Positions 34,776-46,854 of a stretch of 64,000 nt of DNA are shown here, one piece after another. The stretch is from contig OX392541.1 of NCBI GenBank assembly GCA_947623455.1, positions 11,536,719 through 11,600,718 on the forward strand, in the 5' to 3' direction. The stretch comes from Mimachlamys varia. Its lineage: Eukaryota; Mollusca; Bivalvia; Pectinida; Pectinidae. Position numbers and translations under genes: made by a program. Position 1 is the first letter of the stretch; every line of letters begins with the position of its first letter. Under the pieces are notes generated by a model. That model did not search any database, was not told the origin of the DNA, and saw nothing but the letters and a program-made list of their open reading frames with translations.

Positions 34776-35245
34776 AATAGCAAAAACTGAATCGTCAACA
34801 AAACCATAATTTAAACTCAGATTGGTAAAACTAGGGACAAAATATGAACAAGAGAAATATTGTATACGGGGACTTTTGAAAACACACTACAAGAGAATAA
34901 GACCTGGGCCCGTATTCATGAAACCGTTCTCATACTCCAGCATGGATTGTGTGCTCAAGCCAGCTTTCTTGAAACTCTCCTGAATCATGTCATGTCGAAG
35001 AGTCAAAAAATCATTGTAAATATCGAAAACCGCTTTTGACTTCATGTCAAATAAACGTTTTGCCAAAACTTCGACAAAATTAGATTGCTTATATAATTTA
35101 TAGCCAGAACAAGAAATAAAGCTTGAGCAAAAAATCCATGCTTGAGCATGAGAACGGTTTCATGAATACGGGCCCAGGTGTTCTGGAAGAGTAAGCGTTT
35201 TCTTCTTCATCGACGACACCCGCCATACACATTTAGGTCAGATTA
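34770..35245 (-). mobile_element. PLE 3' tail interrupted by a MITE
   Basis: PLE tail lies on both sides: CAAGAGAATAAGACC before and GGTGTTCTGGAAGAGTAAGC after. The break is at the same tail position as at 23077. Confidence 0.8.
34905..35176. repeat. MITE, TIR TGGGCCCGTATTCATGAAACC
   Basis: The 272-bp element has near-perfect inverted ends of about 32 bp (34905-34936 and 35145-35176). It is AT-rich and non-coding inside. Confidence 0.8.
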
Positions 35246-35635
35246 AGTAAATGACAATGTTGTTCGTCAGCAGTCGACGTTTATCACGAAATTCTCGTTA
35301 TTTCCCTCAAGCGCTTGAATAACGAATCAACTGCGACATGTAAACAATATAGGTTGTCAAACCACAACTTGGCGTATGTTATAATGCTTATTAATTTGCA
35401 GGGTCAACATTACAGTTAATTTTTATAATGGGTAATTAAAAAAAGAAATTAAAGAGATTTTAAAAAAATTGTGTTTATTGACATATAGACCTGTTTTCAC
35501 ATGATAACATAAATGACGTCTCAATATGTACTTTTAAATTAAAAATTACATATTAATCAAAGATATTATATTTTGGACCATCTAAACAAAGTAAAAATCC
35601 TCTTATTAGCCAAAACAAGTATATTTAACAAAAAA

Positions 35636-35738
35636 ATATGAGAATATCTAAGCGTCAACAAAACTATAATCCAAACACAAAATCGATTAAATTATAGGGA
35701 CAAATTACGAAAAAAAAAAGCTCAACATGGAGACCCAT
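35636..35738 (-). mobile_element. PLE 3' terminus fragment
   Basis: GCGTCAACAAAACTATAATCC and AAAATCGATTAAATTATAGGG match the last 100 bases of the PLE tail. Confidence 0.6.
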
Positions 35739-35814
35739 ATCCCAAATACAAACTTGTTTTTTAATGATTAGCTCTGAAAGCATTAATATGATAACATAAT
35801 CAAAGAGTTTTGAA

Positions 35815-36020
35815 GTAAATCCTTGCATATGATACCGGTAAACCAGTTCCTTGAAGGAGATTCATGGAATGACGAAGCAACTTAGCATTGAAACCAAATC
35901 AAGTTTCAATAAAGTCTTCAATGGTCCGCCATTAACATAGTGATTGGTCAAATATCGTTTACCTGAAGAAATGAAACAGCCATTACGAGTTATGGTTTCG
36001 GCGTGACAAAACAAGGTGTT
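35815..36020. repeat. Intronic segment, partner of 34040-34260
   Basis: The same ordered blocks as 34040-34260. It abuts an H repeat at 36022. Confidence 0.55.
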
Positions 36021-36021
36021 A

Positions 36022-36242
36022 AAGATGACATAACACATACATATGCTGCACCTTTTAAAATCCTCCTAGGACTCTTCAGTGATGCTAGGGGCCAAAATGT
36101 GGGAATCCAAAATTTCTAAACTAATGTAGAAGCAGAAGGGTCAGGTGGGTAAAACCCCTTTAATTTATGAATTTAGAAGTAAAATTAAACCAGTTCTGTA
36201 TAATTTTAAATCTAGTACTACGAAAAAGTGTATATTATGTAC
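36022..36242 (-). repeat. H-family repeat, copy 7, half of ribozyme deleted
   Basis: GATGACATAACACATACATATGC opens it. A deletion joins CCTTTTAAA to TCCTCCTAGG and so removes the GAAA strand, stem III and half of stem I. The CTGAAGA half remains at 36061-36084. Confidence 0.7.
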
Positions 36243-36464
36243 CGAAGATTCATAGACGAAGATTCAAAGACGATATTTATATTAGGAGCGGAAATGCTGG
36301 ATTCCAATGCGTGCCTCAGTTATGGCATCTTGTCAAATATTTATAACAATAACAAGGGAAGTTCCTATGTTCGTTTGTTAAAAGAAGCCAATATGGAAAC
36401 TAAAAAAAAATAGAAATCCAGAAGGGGAAACTGGAAAAGCAAATATTCTTACGCAATAACATAC

Positions 36465-36572
36465 CTGCGGTACAATTAGGACCGGTGAATTCCGCAGGAC
36501 AGAAGCATGTCGCAGACAACCCTTCATCCATACAGGTGCCGCCATTCTGACAGGGGTTCGGTTGACAAGGAT
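36465..36572 (-). CDS. EGF-like domain exon (EGF 2)
   Basis: This 108-nt, phase 1-1 exon lies between acceptor TTTTGGTCCAG/ATCCTTG and donor ACCGCAG/GTATG. It encodes DPCQPNPCQNGGTCMDEG, then LSATCFCPAEFTGPNCTA, a complete six-Cys EGF-like module with the usual 'NPCxNGGTC' start and 'C-x-C-x-x-x-F-x-G-x-x-C' end. A symmetric single-exon EGF is the standard evolutionary unit. No calcium-binding consensus is evident. The next exon in phase could be 21364 (LamG gene) or one not detected. Confidence 0.8.
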
Positions 36573-36730
36573 CTGGACCAAAATCAGAGAAAGATATCAT
36601 TATGTATATGAATATGATACAGTAGCAATAACGACTACATTGACGAAATACTATCGTCACTACAAACCAAAATAAACTGTTCCAAAATAGTCAAACGGAC
36701 AATAGCTTAAGAGTCTTTCATGACCAGGGG

Positions 36731-36832
36731 TGTAAGATAGGGAAATTCCACCAAAAGCTTTTCAAGTTTGGTAAAAACCGAGGGTTTTGCCAAATTTGAA
36801 AATCCCGAGGGTGGAATTTTTCTATTTTATAT
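36731..36832. repeat. Foldback element
   Basis: TGTAAGATAGGGAAATTCCACC pairs with GGTGGAATTTTTCTATTTTATA. An inner pair (TTTTCAAGTTTGG / CCAAATTTGAAAA) extends the hairpin. Confidence 0.6.
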
Positions 36833-37499
36833 CTTTGGCAATGAACGAATCGTTTTCTCTAATTTCAAATACCTGAATAAGCTCAAAAACCATGAAAATA
36901 CTTTTGATTGGCCACCATTTTGAAAACATAAACATTTTCCTTAAGCTTTTTTGACGAAAACAAATTACAAAGCGAGATTAAGCATACCCCATATTTGCAA
37001 ACATAGTTTGCGCAGAGAAATAACCTCAGCTTTCTAATATACACGGTTAAAATATCGTTTTAATTTTTAGGTTTAAATTTCATCACGTCACCATTTTTCT
37101 CTTTCATCATCAGATTTTACCAAACTTGTGACGTCACGTCATTGTTGCGCTATTGTGACGTCACGCCGTGGCTGTATTGCATGAGTAGATGTGTAATACA
37201 ACCACAGCGATCATAGGTGCATTGCCCTAGACAGGCCAGTATTACACACCTAGACAATGATAGCTGTGCCAGAGTTCGAATCGGATATCGGCCCCATGTA
37301 TTTTACGCTTAGATGACGAACACAGACTTTGTTGATTTTTTGGCTTGTTTACGTCCTCTTTGCTGTTTTATTTAGAAATAAAGCCTGCATCATTCTTATT
37401 ATAAATGACTAATATTTTAAGCTGGAAAAGTCCAATGTTTCGCGTGTTTGGTTTGGTTTGGTTTGTTTTGTTTTATATCTTGTTAACAGCTAGGGCCAT

Positions 37500-38568
37500 T
37501 TAAGGATGCACACCTCTGAGAAGTCAAATGTCCCTGTATTAAACTTTTTTTCTCATATACACTTTTGGAAAAGGGAAAGGGAGTTCATAGCATTGCCGAA
37601 AATGCAAAGATAATAATAAGTCAGCGTGCTTGTTTTTGTGCTATGATTGGTCAAATTTACATATGACATAATAAGTGATTTTAAGTGATTTTTTCAGATT
37701 TTACCAATTGCAGGACATCTTCATACATACAATATCTCCTGCAATTGTAATCCAAAATGTATGAATGTTTGCAGAAATGACAAAAATAGTATTTTCTTTT
37801 AGGTTATGGAAGTGAAATTTCTTTAACTTAATATTTCAACCCAGGAAAGCAATCTTAGTTACCCCTACACCCCCCCCCCCTTTTTTTCTTTTTTTTTACA
37901 AAAATCCTCATTTTGAAACCATTTTTTGACAGATTTAAAGCTTAAAATAAACAAGTTCTGCTATTAGATTTTTTTTTTTAATATTTAACAGATGAAAAGA
38001 AAATGGATGTGTGTGTCTAAAACCGTCATAAAAAGTGGGGTTAGCGTGCTTCATTGTATGTTCCTTTACTATTTGTGTTATATTTTACAATTTCGGGTTT
38101 AAAAATAAAAAGGGTTCCAGTTACACTAAATACAATGATAAAATAATGTATAAGAAAAACATACAAAATTTATATAATTATCCACTTAGTTGCATTATAT
38201 TCCTGTAATAATGAACATTATAAAGTTGTACAACGAAAAATGAGCACGCTTTAATTCAAAATGGCGAAACACTGATGTCTTAAAGAGATCAATGTAGCAC
38301 AAAAAAGTGAAATTTCGGCCTTTCGCTAAGTGCAAAAGATACACGGAAATTTGCTTTTTTCAAAATGGCCGCTTAATTGGTAATTTTTTTTTAATGCACG
38401 TAAAAAAAAAGTTCTACAAATAACAGTCACCTAAATTTTTGACACAATTTTCAGATGAATATATGCTGCGAAAATTGATCAAAATTACTTCAATATAGCG
38501 TTAAATCTTTAAACGAGATTAAGACGAGACTTGAACGTGACTGAAACCTCAGAAGAATACATCCTTAA
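37500..38568. mobile_element. TTAA-bounded element, 1.07 kb, imperfect TIR
   Basis: TTAA-AGGATGCACACCTCTGAG at the left and its diverged complement (CTCAGAAGAATACATCCT-TTAA) at the right. It is non-coding, with poly-T/C tracts near 37870-37900. The left flank is a TTAACAGC-AGGG-CA dispersed repeat that itself contains TTTAAGGA, so the left border is less certain. Confidence 0.45.
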
Positions 38569-38589
38569 AAAGGCATCTATCCGTTTCCA

Positions 38590-38770
38590 CAACAGATGAC
38601 ATTTCAGTAAACCCGGTAAATATTCATATAGTCAAAAAGACAGGTGATTTTGAAAGGTTTATATAACGGAACACCATGAGCTAGCTATAAACAAAAGAAT
38701 TAAGCAGATGGTGTGATGATAGCGTTGTGTAACCTATAAAACAACAACAAAGCAATGCATTTGCCACATG
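38590..38770. repeat. Third, partial copy of the 42600/46855 repeat
   Basis: GATGACATTTCAGT(A/G)AACCC, GGAACACCATGAGCTA-CTATAAA and AAGCAGATGGTG match the other two copies. Confidence 0.5.
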
Positions 38771-39424
38771 GATGCATGAACATTCAAATATTAGCGACAT
38801 TATTTGGTTCCCCGATGAAGCAGATTTAAATGTGGGGTTGCCTTAACGGTGGTATATATTCTTTAACTCTTAAATGCATTTATGAACTTAAAACAGCAAT
38901 CAGAAGGGAAATCAAAAAGATTTTAAGTGAGCCAAGTTAGTCAAGTGTGAAAAGGAACTTTAGAGAAAGAGTGAAGTTAGTGTTGGAACAGAAATTTTGC
39001 AACTAGGAGCACATCATACAATTACGTCATAATGACGTCGCTAGTGAAATGACGTTCTTTTTAAAAATAATCAAAATTGACGATGTTTTTTAAATGCCTT
39101 CTATATGTGAGTTTTATACTCATCAAATGGTATTGATGTCATCAATTGGAGAATTTACAATTTAAAAGAATGCGTTTCGTTATTTACTTTTTTATTGAGG
39201 TTTATAGTGGGGACATGATTTCTGAAACACCCTGTATTATATATCATTTTAGGGCTTGATTATGTCCCTTATACAATCTTCTGTCCAGGAGGTAATAAAA
39301 CTAGTTCGTCATGGCAAGGCGTGTTACACACAAACTCATTATCACTTCAATGTGATACATGTAACAATACAGATTGTGCGAAAACAGTACGCCTGCTTGT
39401 TTTGTCAAACAAACAGCGTTATTG

Positions 39425-39945
39425 ACCGGACGCGTGACCAACTTGAGCAACTTACAACTAAGCTGTATGATAAACATGGCGATTTCGATTTTCAGATCGT
39501 GAACTTTCCCTTTCTTGATAGTAACATCCCTATTTTCCCATTCTATGGTGTTTACATGTCCCAGTTTATTCGTTATTCTAGGGCTTGCTCTGAATACGTA
39601 GATTTTCGTGATAGATGTCAACTGCTGACGAACAAACTAACGGCACAGAGATTCGAGAGATGCAGGTTACATTGATGAAGCCTATGGGCAAGTTTTATGG
39701 TCTCCATCTTTGTCTGACCGAGAAATATTCTATATCTTTGTGTGATTTTAATATTGACGTTTTTGAGTTCGCCTTTTAGTGTGCTTACTTGTTGTGATTG
39801 ACGATGATGACTTGGTTCTCATTTTGAGGATTGATACTTACCCTGATGTGACCAAGATTTACATGGCGGTTGTAGATGAAGTAGAAGACGCTTACTCTTC
39901 CGGATCTCTTGTACTTTTACGAGAGTCTCCATGTTAATATTTCCT
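39425..39945 (+). pseudogene. PLE RT C-terminus plus tail, 5'-truncated
   Basis: An open frame ending near 39675 encodes LTTKLYDKHGDFDFQIVNFP, FYGVYMSQFIRYSRACSEY and DFRDRCQLLTNKLTAQRFERC, the thumb region of the RT, better preserved here than at 10400-10560. The tail block VDEVEDAYSS follows at about 39870 after stops. The N-terminal part of that frame (39256-39430) is not RT. Confidence 0.8.
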
Positions 39946-40216
39946 TTATACCAGAAACCACAGAGAAAATTCACTAAACAGCACTCTTAAATTCTGCAGA
40001 CGGTCAGGCAGATTATTATATTTTTTCTTATCTTGCCGCCCCTTCATGGCTTAGAATGTTGAGTTCAATAACTCTCTTTGGCTTACTGAGTAAACTTTCG
40101 TGTTTCTCAAGCTCACAAAAAAGTTAAGGTGTCAATTGAAAAAAAAGGTATCGTTTTGTGCTCGAAGGGTAAATGTACGAGACTAAAATAATCTTTCACC
40201 CCCTTGGAGGTGAAAC

Positions 40217-40265
40217 TGTGCACTTTTTTGCATAAACCGCTTCGCGGATTTATGCAAAGTGCACA
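40217..40265. repeat. Hairpin, TGTGCAC ... GTGCACA
   Basis: TTGCATAAACCGC-TTCG-CGGATTTATGCAA forms a near-perfect hairpin with a TTCG-type loop, just before a mariner MITE. Confidence 0.6.
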
Positions 40266-40322
40266 CATTTTTTTTGTATATACCGTATAACCCTCAAAAA
40301 AAGTGTGGTCATTCCTTAAATG

Positions 40323-40720
40323 TACAGTGTACCCTGGACCTATCGCCATCCGAATCTACCGCCACCCTCGCATACCACCACCTAAACTTCTGAAACGGAT
40401 TTCCCTTCTATATAATTCCCTCGTTAAGTTCGCCAATTTCCGCCACACCCTTTAAAATACAATCGTCCCGATTTACTATATATTTCCCTCGACGATAACG
40501 CCACACTGTTCTGTTTTGGGAGATCGAGGAACATTGTGCCAATGTAGATCTTTATGACAATAAAATACTTAGCTTGTTTTCAATAAAATGTTGGAAATGC
40601 AATCAATTATGCAATTTATTTCATGGTTATAATTTTCATAATACGATACTATCGCCACCATCGTTATACCGCCATAATTGCTGTGGACGAAAGGTGGCGG
40701 TATAACGAGGCTACACTGTA
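40323..40720. repeat. mariner-type MITE with TA ends
   Basis: TACAGTGTACCCTGG opens it and CGAGGCTACACTGTA closes it, bounded by TA. CCGCCAC motifs are repeated in inverted form inside. It is 398 bp and non-coding. Confidence 0.65.
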
Positions 40721-40729
40721 TTTATATGG

Positions 40730-42590
40730 ACATTGATTTACAACATTTGAGCTTACCGATTGATGGTGATTGAAAGACTGCCTTTATCTGTGCGTATCTG
40801 TGCAATGCAAGTGAAATTAGTATCCGCATGTTGTGAAGCGCTATTGAGTAATTTTACAAATTTTATAGAGTGCTATATAAATTATGTATATCGTAATAGT
40901 CTAAGTTAACTCTCTTTTATTGATTTCTCGGTATAAATTAATTAAACTAAATTTGTAATATTTATGTTGGGCAGTCCAATTTACAAATGACCTGTGCAGT
41001 ATATGTACTTGCACGTGGACTTTTGGTCAGGTATTTTGGTTGTTTAGTTATTATGTATATAAACATACGATATAAATGTTTGTATATAACATCATTTATG
41101 TTCATCAAAGTTATAGAGTAATGTACTGTATATCTACTGTGCTTGTGTTGTGTATTGTGTTATGTACAATGTGTTGGGCTTGTATTTGTCAATAATTACT
41201 AGTTATCTCCCTTGTTAATTTTTATTTGTTTTGTGTTTATACAACATTAATTTTCATGTCACATTATTTTTCTTAATTGATTATATAAACTAGATAACTG
41301 TTATTTTCGGCCACCTATGGAAAGAATGTATACAGGCTTCTGTCTGTTATTCAATCCAATTGACATTTGAACATCTTTGTCAATAAAATTTATTGGAATG
41401 AAATGTATATCATTATTAGTATCATAACGTATAGGGTTAGTCCTACGCTTATGCTAGGACTGGTAAGCATGGATACTGTTTATTCATACCGATACACCAA
41501 AGATGTTTAGGCTAGTTGAGACTCGGGCTCATACCTAGGGCGTCGGATCCCGGAGGACCGGTAGGGCTCTACTGGTCAGAACACATCTATATAGGGTAAT
41601 ATCGGCCTTCAAATTAAACCTCACCCATCACCGTCCCTCCCTGGTCCAACACAACCTAAACCATAAGCACAACTCTTGATACCCTTCAGTTTTAACAAAT
41701 ATAACTATATATACTACACTATACACCTCCACCCCTTCCCTCCTTTTACCCTACTAACTGTCACGCTTTACAAAACATCAAAAGAAGCCCGAACGAGGAT
41801 AGGTACATTATGTACAAGGTGAAACGTATGATGAGACTTATACGAAAGTGGACAATTGTAAAGTGATAAAGGGTTATTTTGTGACGAAAGAAGAAGAACG
41901 GAAAACAGAACGGACTACAAAAATAAATCTTCACCTGCATGCCTTCTTGCACTAACATACAGTCCGTCGGATGGAACTATAAATGGTGGCCCGTGTGAGA
42001 ATTGTCCAATCTTGCACGAAAAAGACCCAATTGAGTCTTTCGAAGAAGAGAAGGTGTGATAACGCCGGCTCAGAGGATCGCGCAATAATTATAAATTCAT
42101 AGAAATAGACCTTTATTAGCTATTTTGGCGGACATCCAAAATCATATAGATAATACCAAATTCGATAGTAAACCCTGGGCGGCCAGGTCGGTAAGGATCG
42201 ACGTTTTTTTCGTTTTTTTTTCTGGGAATAGACTCGTCTCACTCTCGGTCATCTTCCATTCGCGCTAAGTCATCTTGGTACGACCGGCAAACTTCCTCCG
42301 CCGAATGTTAGGTAGGACAATTTTAGGCAAAGGGGTCGTCTTCAAAATTATAGCGCCCCTATGTAGGTTGGTAGGCCAGACGACTCCAATATCCACCCTC
42401 TCAACCCATTCCCCCTACCGTTCCTCCTGCATACTTTATCCCTTCTACTCTCTTTCCTATTTTTTCTCGTCCACCGAAGGTCGCAAGGCCATGTGAGGAC
42501 GTAAAACTCTCAAAATAAACAAAATAAATAAGAGCTGGAATCAACCAGTTAAAGCCGCTCCATGTCAGTTGGAAAGAAAACAAAGAAAGC
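40730..42590. other. Intronic DNA, no gene recognised
   Basis: GGCCACCTATGGAAAGAATGTAT near 41310 recurs in diverged form at 62880-62930, so part is dispersed repeat. Frames of 60-73 codons at 41761-42583 have no family resemblance. Confidence 0.35.
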
Positions 42591-42599
42591 GTAAATTGG

Positions 42600-43850
42600 T
42601 CATCACAGATGACATTTTAGTGAACCCAAAATCACATAAAAAAAAATAATTAAAAATCCGGTGAGTTGTCTGGGGTTCAAGTAACGAACACCAGGAGCTA
42701 TAAATAATCGTCTATGAAGATTTAAGCAGATGTTGCGACACAGAAATGTACGTCTGTTTCTTGTGTTAATCAAACAAACAGCGCAAATGCCAGAATCGTG
42801 ACTTTAAACCGAATAAAAAAATGTTCTACGTCATAATTAGCAATAAAATCAAATGCCAAAAATCATTGAGACATTTTTGCCATTTAGCACTCTGATATAC
42901 TGCTAGTCCGAAGGGTTCTGACTCTCTGACCCGCTAAAAATTTTGACGACTGGCGGCTGCGAGAGTCAGAATTCCACCTTAGTAAAAAAAGTGGATATTT
43001 TAACGACCCGTGCACGGGTCGCCTTTTAAGCCGTGTTGTATAATATGAAACATTTTCGATCACATGTAAATTATGTATCAATGGAAAGAACAGAAATTTT
43101 TCCACTAACCTTCACATTTAATCAAGTCACAGGAGGTCGTAAACCAACTGTCGTCATCCATTTCTAAAAAATAACCAGTTTCCTGACATCTGTTTGAAAA
43201 TGGCCGCCGCTTCACGTCACGTGATCAAAAATAGCTGGGTTACACAGTAATTCTCGCGGGATCTCGCGACGCGCGGCCATTTTCAAACAGATGTCAGGAA
43301 ACTGGTTATATTTTAGAAATGGGTGGCAACAGTTAGTTTACGACCTCCTGTGACTTGATTAAATGTGTAGTCATATTATAAAACACAGCTTAAACAGTGA
43401 CCCGTGCACGGTCTGTAAAATTTCCACTTTTTTACTAAGGAGGAATTCTGACTCTCGCAGCCGCCAGTCGTCAATTTTTTTAGCGGGTCAGAGAGTCAGA
43501 ACCCTTCGGACTAATATACTGCAGACTGTAAAATGGAAAAGAATATTTTTTTCCTTCTGCCCCTTGGTACATTTTTGTACCGTATAGTGTTGGATTTAGT
43601 GCTATTCTTTGCCTGACTAAGTACTAATTAAGCATGCGTTTTTATATTGCAAGCTTACGATATATCTTGTGGTTTGATGCTTATTTCATTTGGATTTAGT
43701 GTATAATTATTGCTATTATAACTGAATAAAATGGTGTTTAAACAAATAACTTGTATTATCCATTCCAAATGATAAATCTTAATATTCTACCTTATCTCGT
43801 ATAGCTTTTATGCACAAAGGGAAACAACTCAAAAAGCGTAAACTTCGGCA
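42600..43850. repeat. Low-copy repeat, copy with foldback inserted
   Basis: Flanks of the foldback at 42904-43513 match 46855-47395 on both sides: GAACACCAGGAGCTATAAA, TGTACGTCTGTTTCTTGTG, then after the insertion AAAATGG-AA, GCAAGCTTACGATAT, TATAACTGAATA and CACAAAGGG. Confidence 0.7.
42904..43513. mobile_element. Foldback (long inverted repeat) element with 9-bp TSD
   Basis: It is 610 bp. The left arm is 42904-43206, the right arm 43274-43513, and the loop is a CpG-rich 67 nt. Ends are TAGTCCGAAGGGTTCTGACTC and complement. ATATACTGC repeats directly at 42895-42903 and 43514-43522. A 9-bp target duplication suggests Mutator-like transposition. The frames reading SDSRSRQSS...FLAGQRVRTLRT occur in both arms because the arms are complementary copies; they are not genes. 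Confidence 0.8.
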
Positions 43851-43971
43851 ATTATGTCAACTATTGTACATGTACAAGAGGGGCACGGCATCTGGAGTAA
43901 TCTTCGCCCCTCGGGTACAATTATTGACATATTAAAAGGCATGTGATATATAGAGGCTATTCAATGAAAAC

Positions 43972-44119
43972 TCAATGGTTCCCCAATAAATATCAAATAT
44001 ATTTCACTCGTATGGCAGATTTTAAATACATGTTTTACTCGTGCTACGCACTTGTGAAAATATAACAAAATCTGCCATACTCGTGAAATATATTTGATAT
44101 TTAACAGGAAAACCATTGA
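43972..44119. repeat. Foldback element with TCAATGGTT ends
   Basis: Arms of about 52 bp containing AATATCAAATATATTTCAC and TATGGCAGATTTT pair across a loop that includes CTCGTGCTACGCACTTGTG. Confidence 0.7.
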
Positions 44120-44484
44120 ATTTTCTTTCTATTTCCCAACTCCCAAAAATGTGATTTCATTTTTAAAATTAAAAACTGATCGGGACGGAGTGCCTAATGC
44201 TTAATTAGAATATTAATACGCCGCAGGATGAAGTTATATTTTTGGTTCAAAATATAGTAAAAAGACAAAAAATGATATCCATTAGATATCTATTAATTTT
44301 CAAAATCCTATGAAGGTTTTTAATTTCCTTACTCTATATGATTTGATTCTAGAATAACGAAAAAATAGTACACAATGATATCGCACCGAAACTTATATCA
44401 TCACTAGTGATGATATAAGCAGTGATGATATACGTTTTATCAAGTTTGATATTTTCTGATATTTCATTAATAAAATGTAATAAA

Positions 44485-44780
44485 AGATGATAAACTGCAC
44501 CATACAGCTGTTTCGTCCTCCTATGACGTCGACTCTACAGTGATGCTAGGGGCCAAAAGGTGGGAATCCAACATTTCTTAACTATTGTAGAAGCAGAAGG
44601 GCCAGGTGCGTTAAACCCCTTTAATTTATGAATTCAGAAGTAAAATTAAATTAGTTCTGTATAATTTCAAATCGTGTACTACGTAAACGTGTATATTATG
44701 TACCGTGCCATTACTCAAATGAGATAAATTGCGGCTATGGAGGCTGCAGCAAACTTCGGGGACTAAAAAAATCCACCAGC
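44485..44780 (-). repeat. H-family repeat, copy 8, long 5' extension
   Basis: On the ribozyme strand this copy extends upstream of the usual start at ATTTGAGTAATGGCACGG into GGAGGCTGCAGCAAACTTCG-type sequence (plus strand 44740-44780), an extension shared only with 60868-61205. Confidence 0.7.
44497..44546 (-). ncRNA. Hammerhead ribozyme, core-mutated with stem II insertion
   Basis: Stem I GCATCA/TGGTGC, GAAA and GTA are intact. The core reads CTGTAGA (A6 to T), and a 6-bp GACGTC-type insertion enlarges loop II. Confidence 0.6.
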
Positions 44781-44979
44781 ACGGAATATAACTGACTTGT
44801 CGTATAAAATGTCATATGACAATTTAATGACGAAATGGGTCATTATAAAATAAAAATATAACGATAGACATAGTCTTAAAATCCAGGCAAAGCTTTGGGA
44901 AAAAATTACTTTGACGACATGGTGATATATCCATTTGTCTGGACCTAACTCTGTCCGAGTTCGGACTGTCTGACATTAT

Positions 44980-46751
44980 TTAAAGGGGCATCCCGCGAAA
45001 GCCTAAATGCCTGTTCTTGAATATACATGGCGTCTGCACTACTGATTATACTTTCCTGTTATTCCCATATTCAAAGTCCATTCAAAATGTCTATATTGAC
45101 CACTTGCAAAATCGCATTCCTCGGGAAAGCCCTGATAAAAATAGCGGGGATGACGCCACGTGACAGGTGTGCCGATCGGTTTGCCGGCAGGGGCCATACG
45201 GGAGGTCCCCTCGCGTAATGTATACGGCTGATGAAACAGAGACAAAGTCCGTGTATAACTTATTGAATCATATTCACATTAAAATTAGACATCAAGTGCA
45301 CACATACCGATATTCAAATGAAGAATAATTGTCGGCATATCGGCACCATATATCGACACCAGGAATTGTCTATATTATATTTACCTGACCGAGACCGGTA
45401 CACATGCGTACGGAATACGGCCATGGTACAAACCTTAATTTATGTAAAAGGTAATATTCACAAACCCAACTTTTCAGATGATTTTATAAAATGTATGTAG
45501 CATGCATTGAAAAGTACAAAAAAAAGACATGAAATGTTTGCGATTTTTTTTACAATTCAACGTCTTAAGGATTTTTTTTTAGACTATCTGTATATATACA
45601 ATGTACATTCATATTCATTTAAAATCTATCCAACTTTCAGCGTCTTCACACTTTAACACTATCACGGAATGCGAATATTTAAGTCCATACACTCATATAA
45701 CGCACCACATACTAAGCATGACTACATGCATAAAATGTATACGTATATCAGATTTGGAACTGTTGAGACACTTATAACTACCCGTTATTGATATATTATG
45801 ATAATTCCGCTTTCTTTTACATCTTTTTTTGGCGTCTTGTAAAGGGACGATGACCTTTTAAAAAAACTGCAGGAATGGAATATACATATGTATATGTTGT
45901 ATAACTTTGGGTATTTTTTTCCCCGTTATGTATATATTTCCATATCAAATTCAATACCGGGGTCGCAACCCAATGATATGTGTACCTTCACTAATATAGA
46001 TTAGTATGAATATCACTTTTTTTTACGCGTGACAACATATTTTTTTTATTCCTTTTGTCCAAATTGAAGCCGTATGTACCTCGGTCGCACGTCCCGTTTT
46101 ACAACGTAATCAAACGAATTTTTCTGTTATGGTATATATTGTTTTTGAAAATGTCTTTCTATCCAGCAGTTATAATTAAATCATACTGTTTTACTGGAAC
46201 ATCATATTTTATTAAGGGAATATTATAAAACACACTTTTAAGTTTAATATTACACACGCATTTATACAACAGAAGACTGAAACAGTTTCCCCTTGGGTAG
46301 CCCCAAAACCAAATCAAAGCTTTATTTGTGCATGTTACCGTTACACAGAAGAAATATGTAACATACACGCAATAGAGCAGGTAGTTTCTCCTTTGAATAC
46401 TTCCCATCTCTCAATATGATTTCGTAACGCAGTCTTGCGCCATATTTTGACCATTCGGCAACTTTTCGCTTAGTAGTTAGGTCTTATCGTTGTGTAACGG
46501 TAATACCAGATAGAGTGTTTACAATGGAAACGGCGCTCGCTGCGCATGCGTTGGTAGGTGGAAATCCCAATCCAGGCGTCTGGCCGGACGTTTTGGCATT
46601 CCACTAGTTATTTTGAAATTATTTATTTGATGAATACATATCAGCAAAATCCGATCGTCGTAGTCCGTAAGAATACCCACTCGATATGTGTATGTAATAT
46701 TTTGAAAAAAAAATATGACAAAAAGCTTACTTTCGCGGGACGCCCCTTTAA
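44980..46751. mobile_element. TTAA-bounded DNA element, 1.77 kb
   Basis: TTAA-AGGGGCATCCCGCGAAAG at the left and CTTTCGCGGGACGCCCCT-TTAA at the right give 18-bp TIRs with one mismatch. The ends are GC-rich and the interior AT-rich. No frame above 82 codons lies inside, and none resembles a transposase. Confidence 0.75.
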
Positions 46752-46854
46752 CAATCGACGATCAAAAATGAGTCGGAAGATTAGAAATTGACCGCTTCAA
46801 GGCGCTTCCTTTAATGTGTTGGAAGGGAGACAAAACAAATGTGTGAATTGTCCC

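Noticed and set aside
39256..39430. N-terminal part of the 139-codon frame as RT sequence
   Set aside because: Similarity to the RT starts only near the TRDQLEQLTTKLYDK stretch. The upstream part is read-through of unrelated DNA.
42884..43587. Two frames encoding SDSRSRQSS...LAGQRVRTLRT
   Set aside because: They are the two complementary arms of the foldback at 42904-43513, so similarity is structural rather than protein conservation.
45027..45245. Overlapping 63- and 68-codon frames on opposite strands
   Set aside because: They lie inside the TTAA-bounded element 44980-46751, in its GC-rich end, with no family resemblance.
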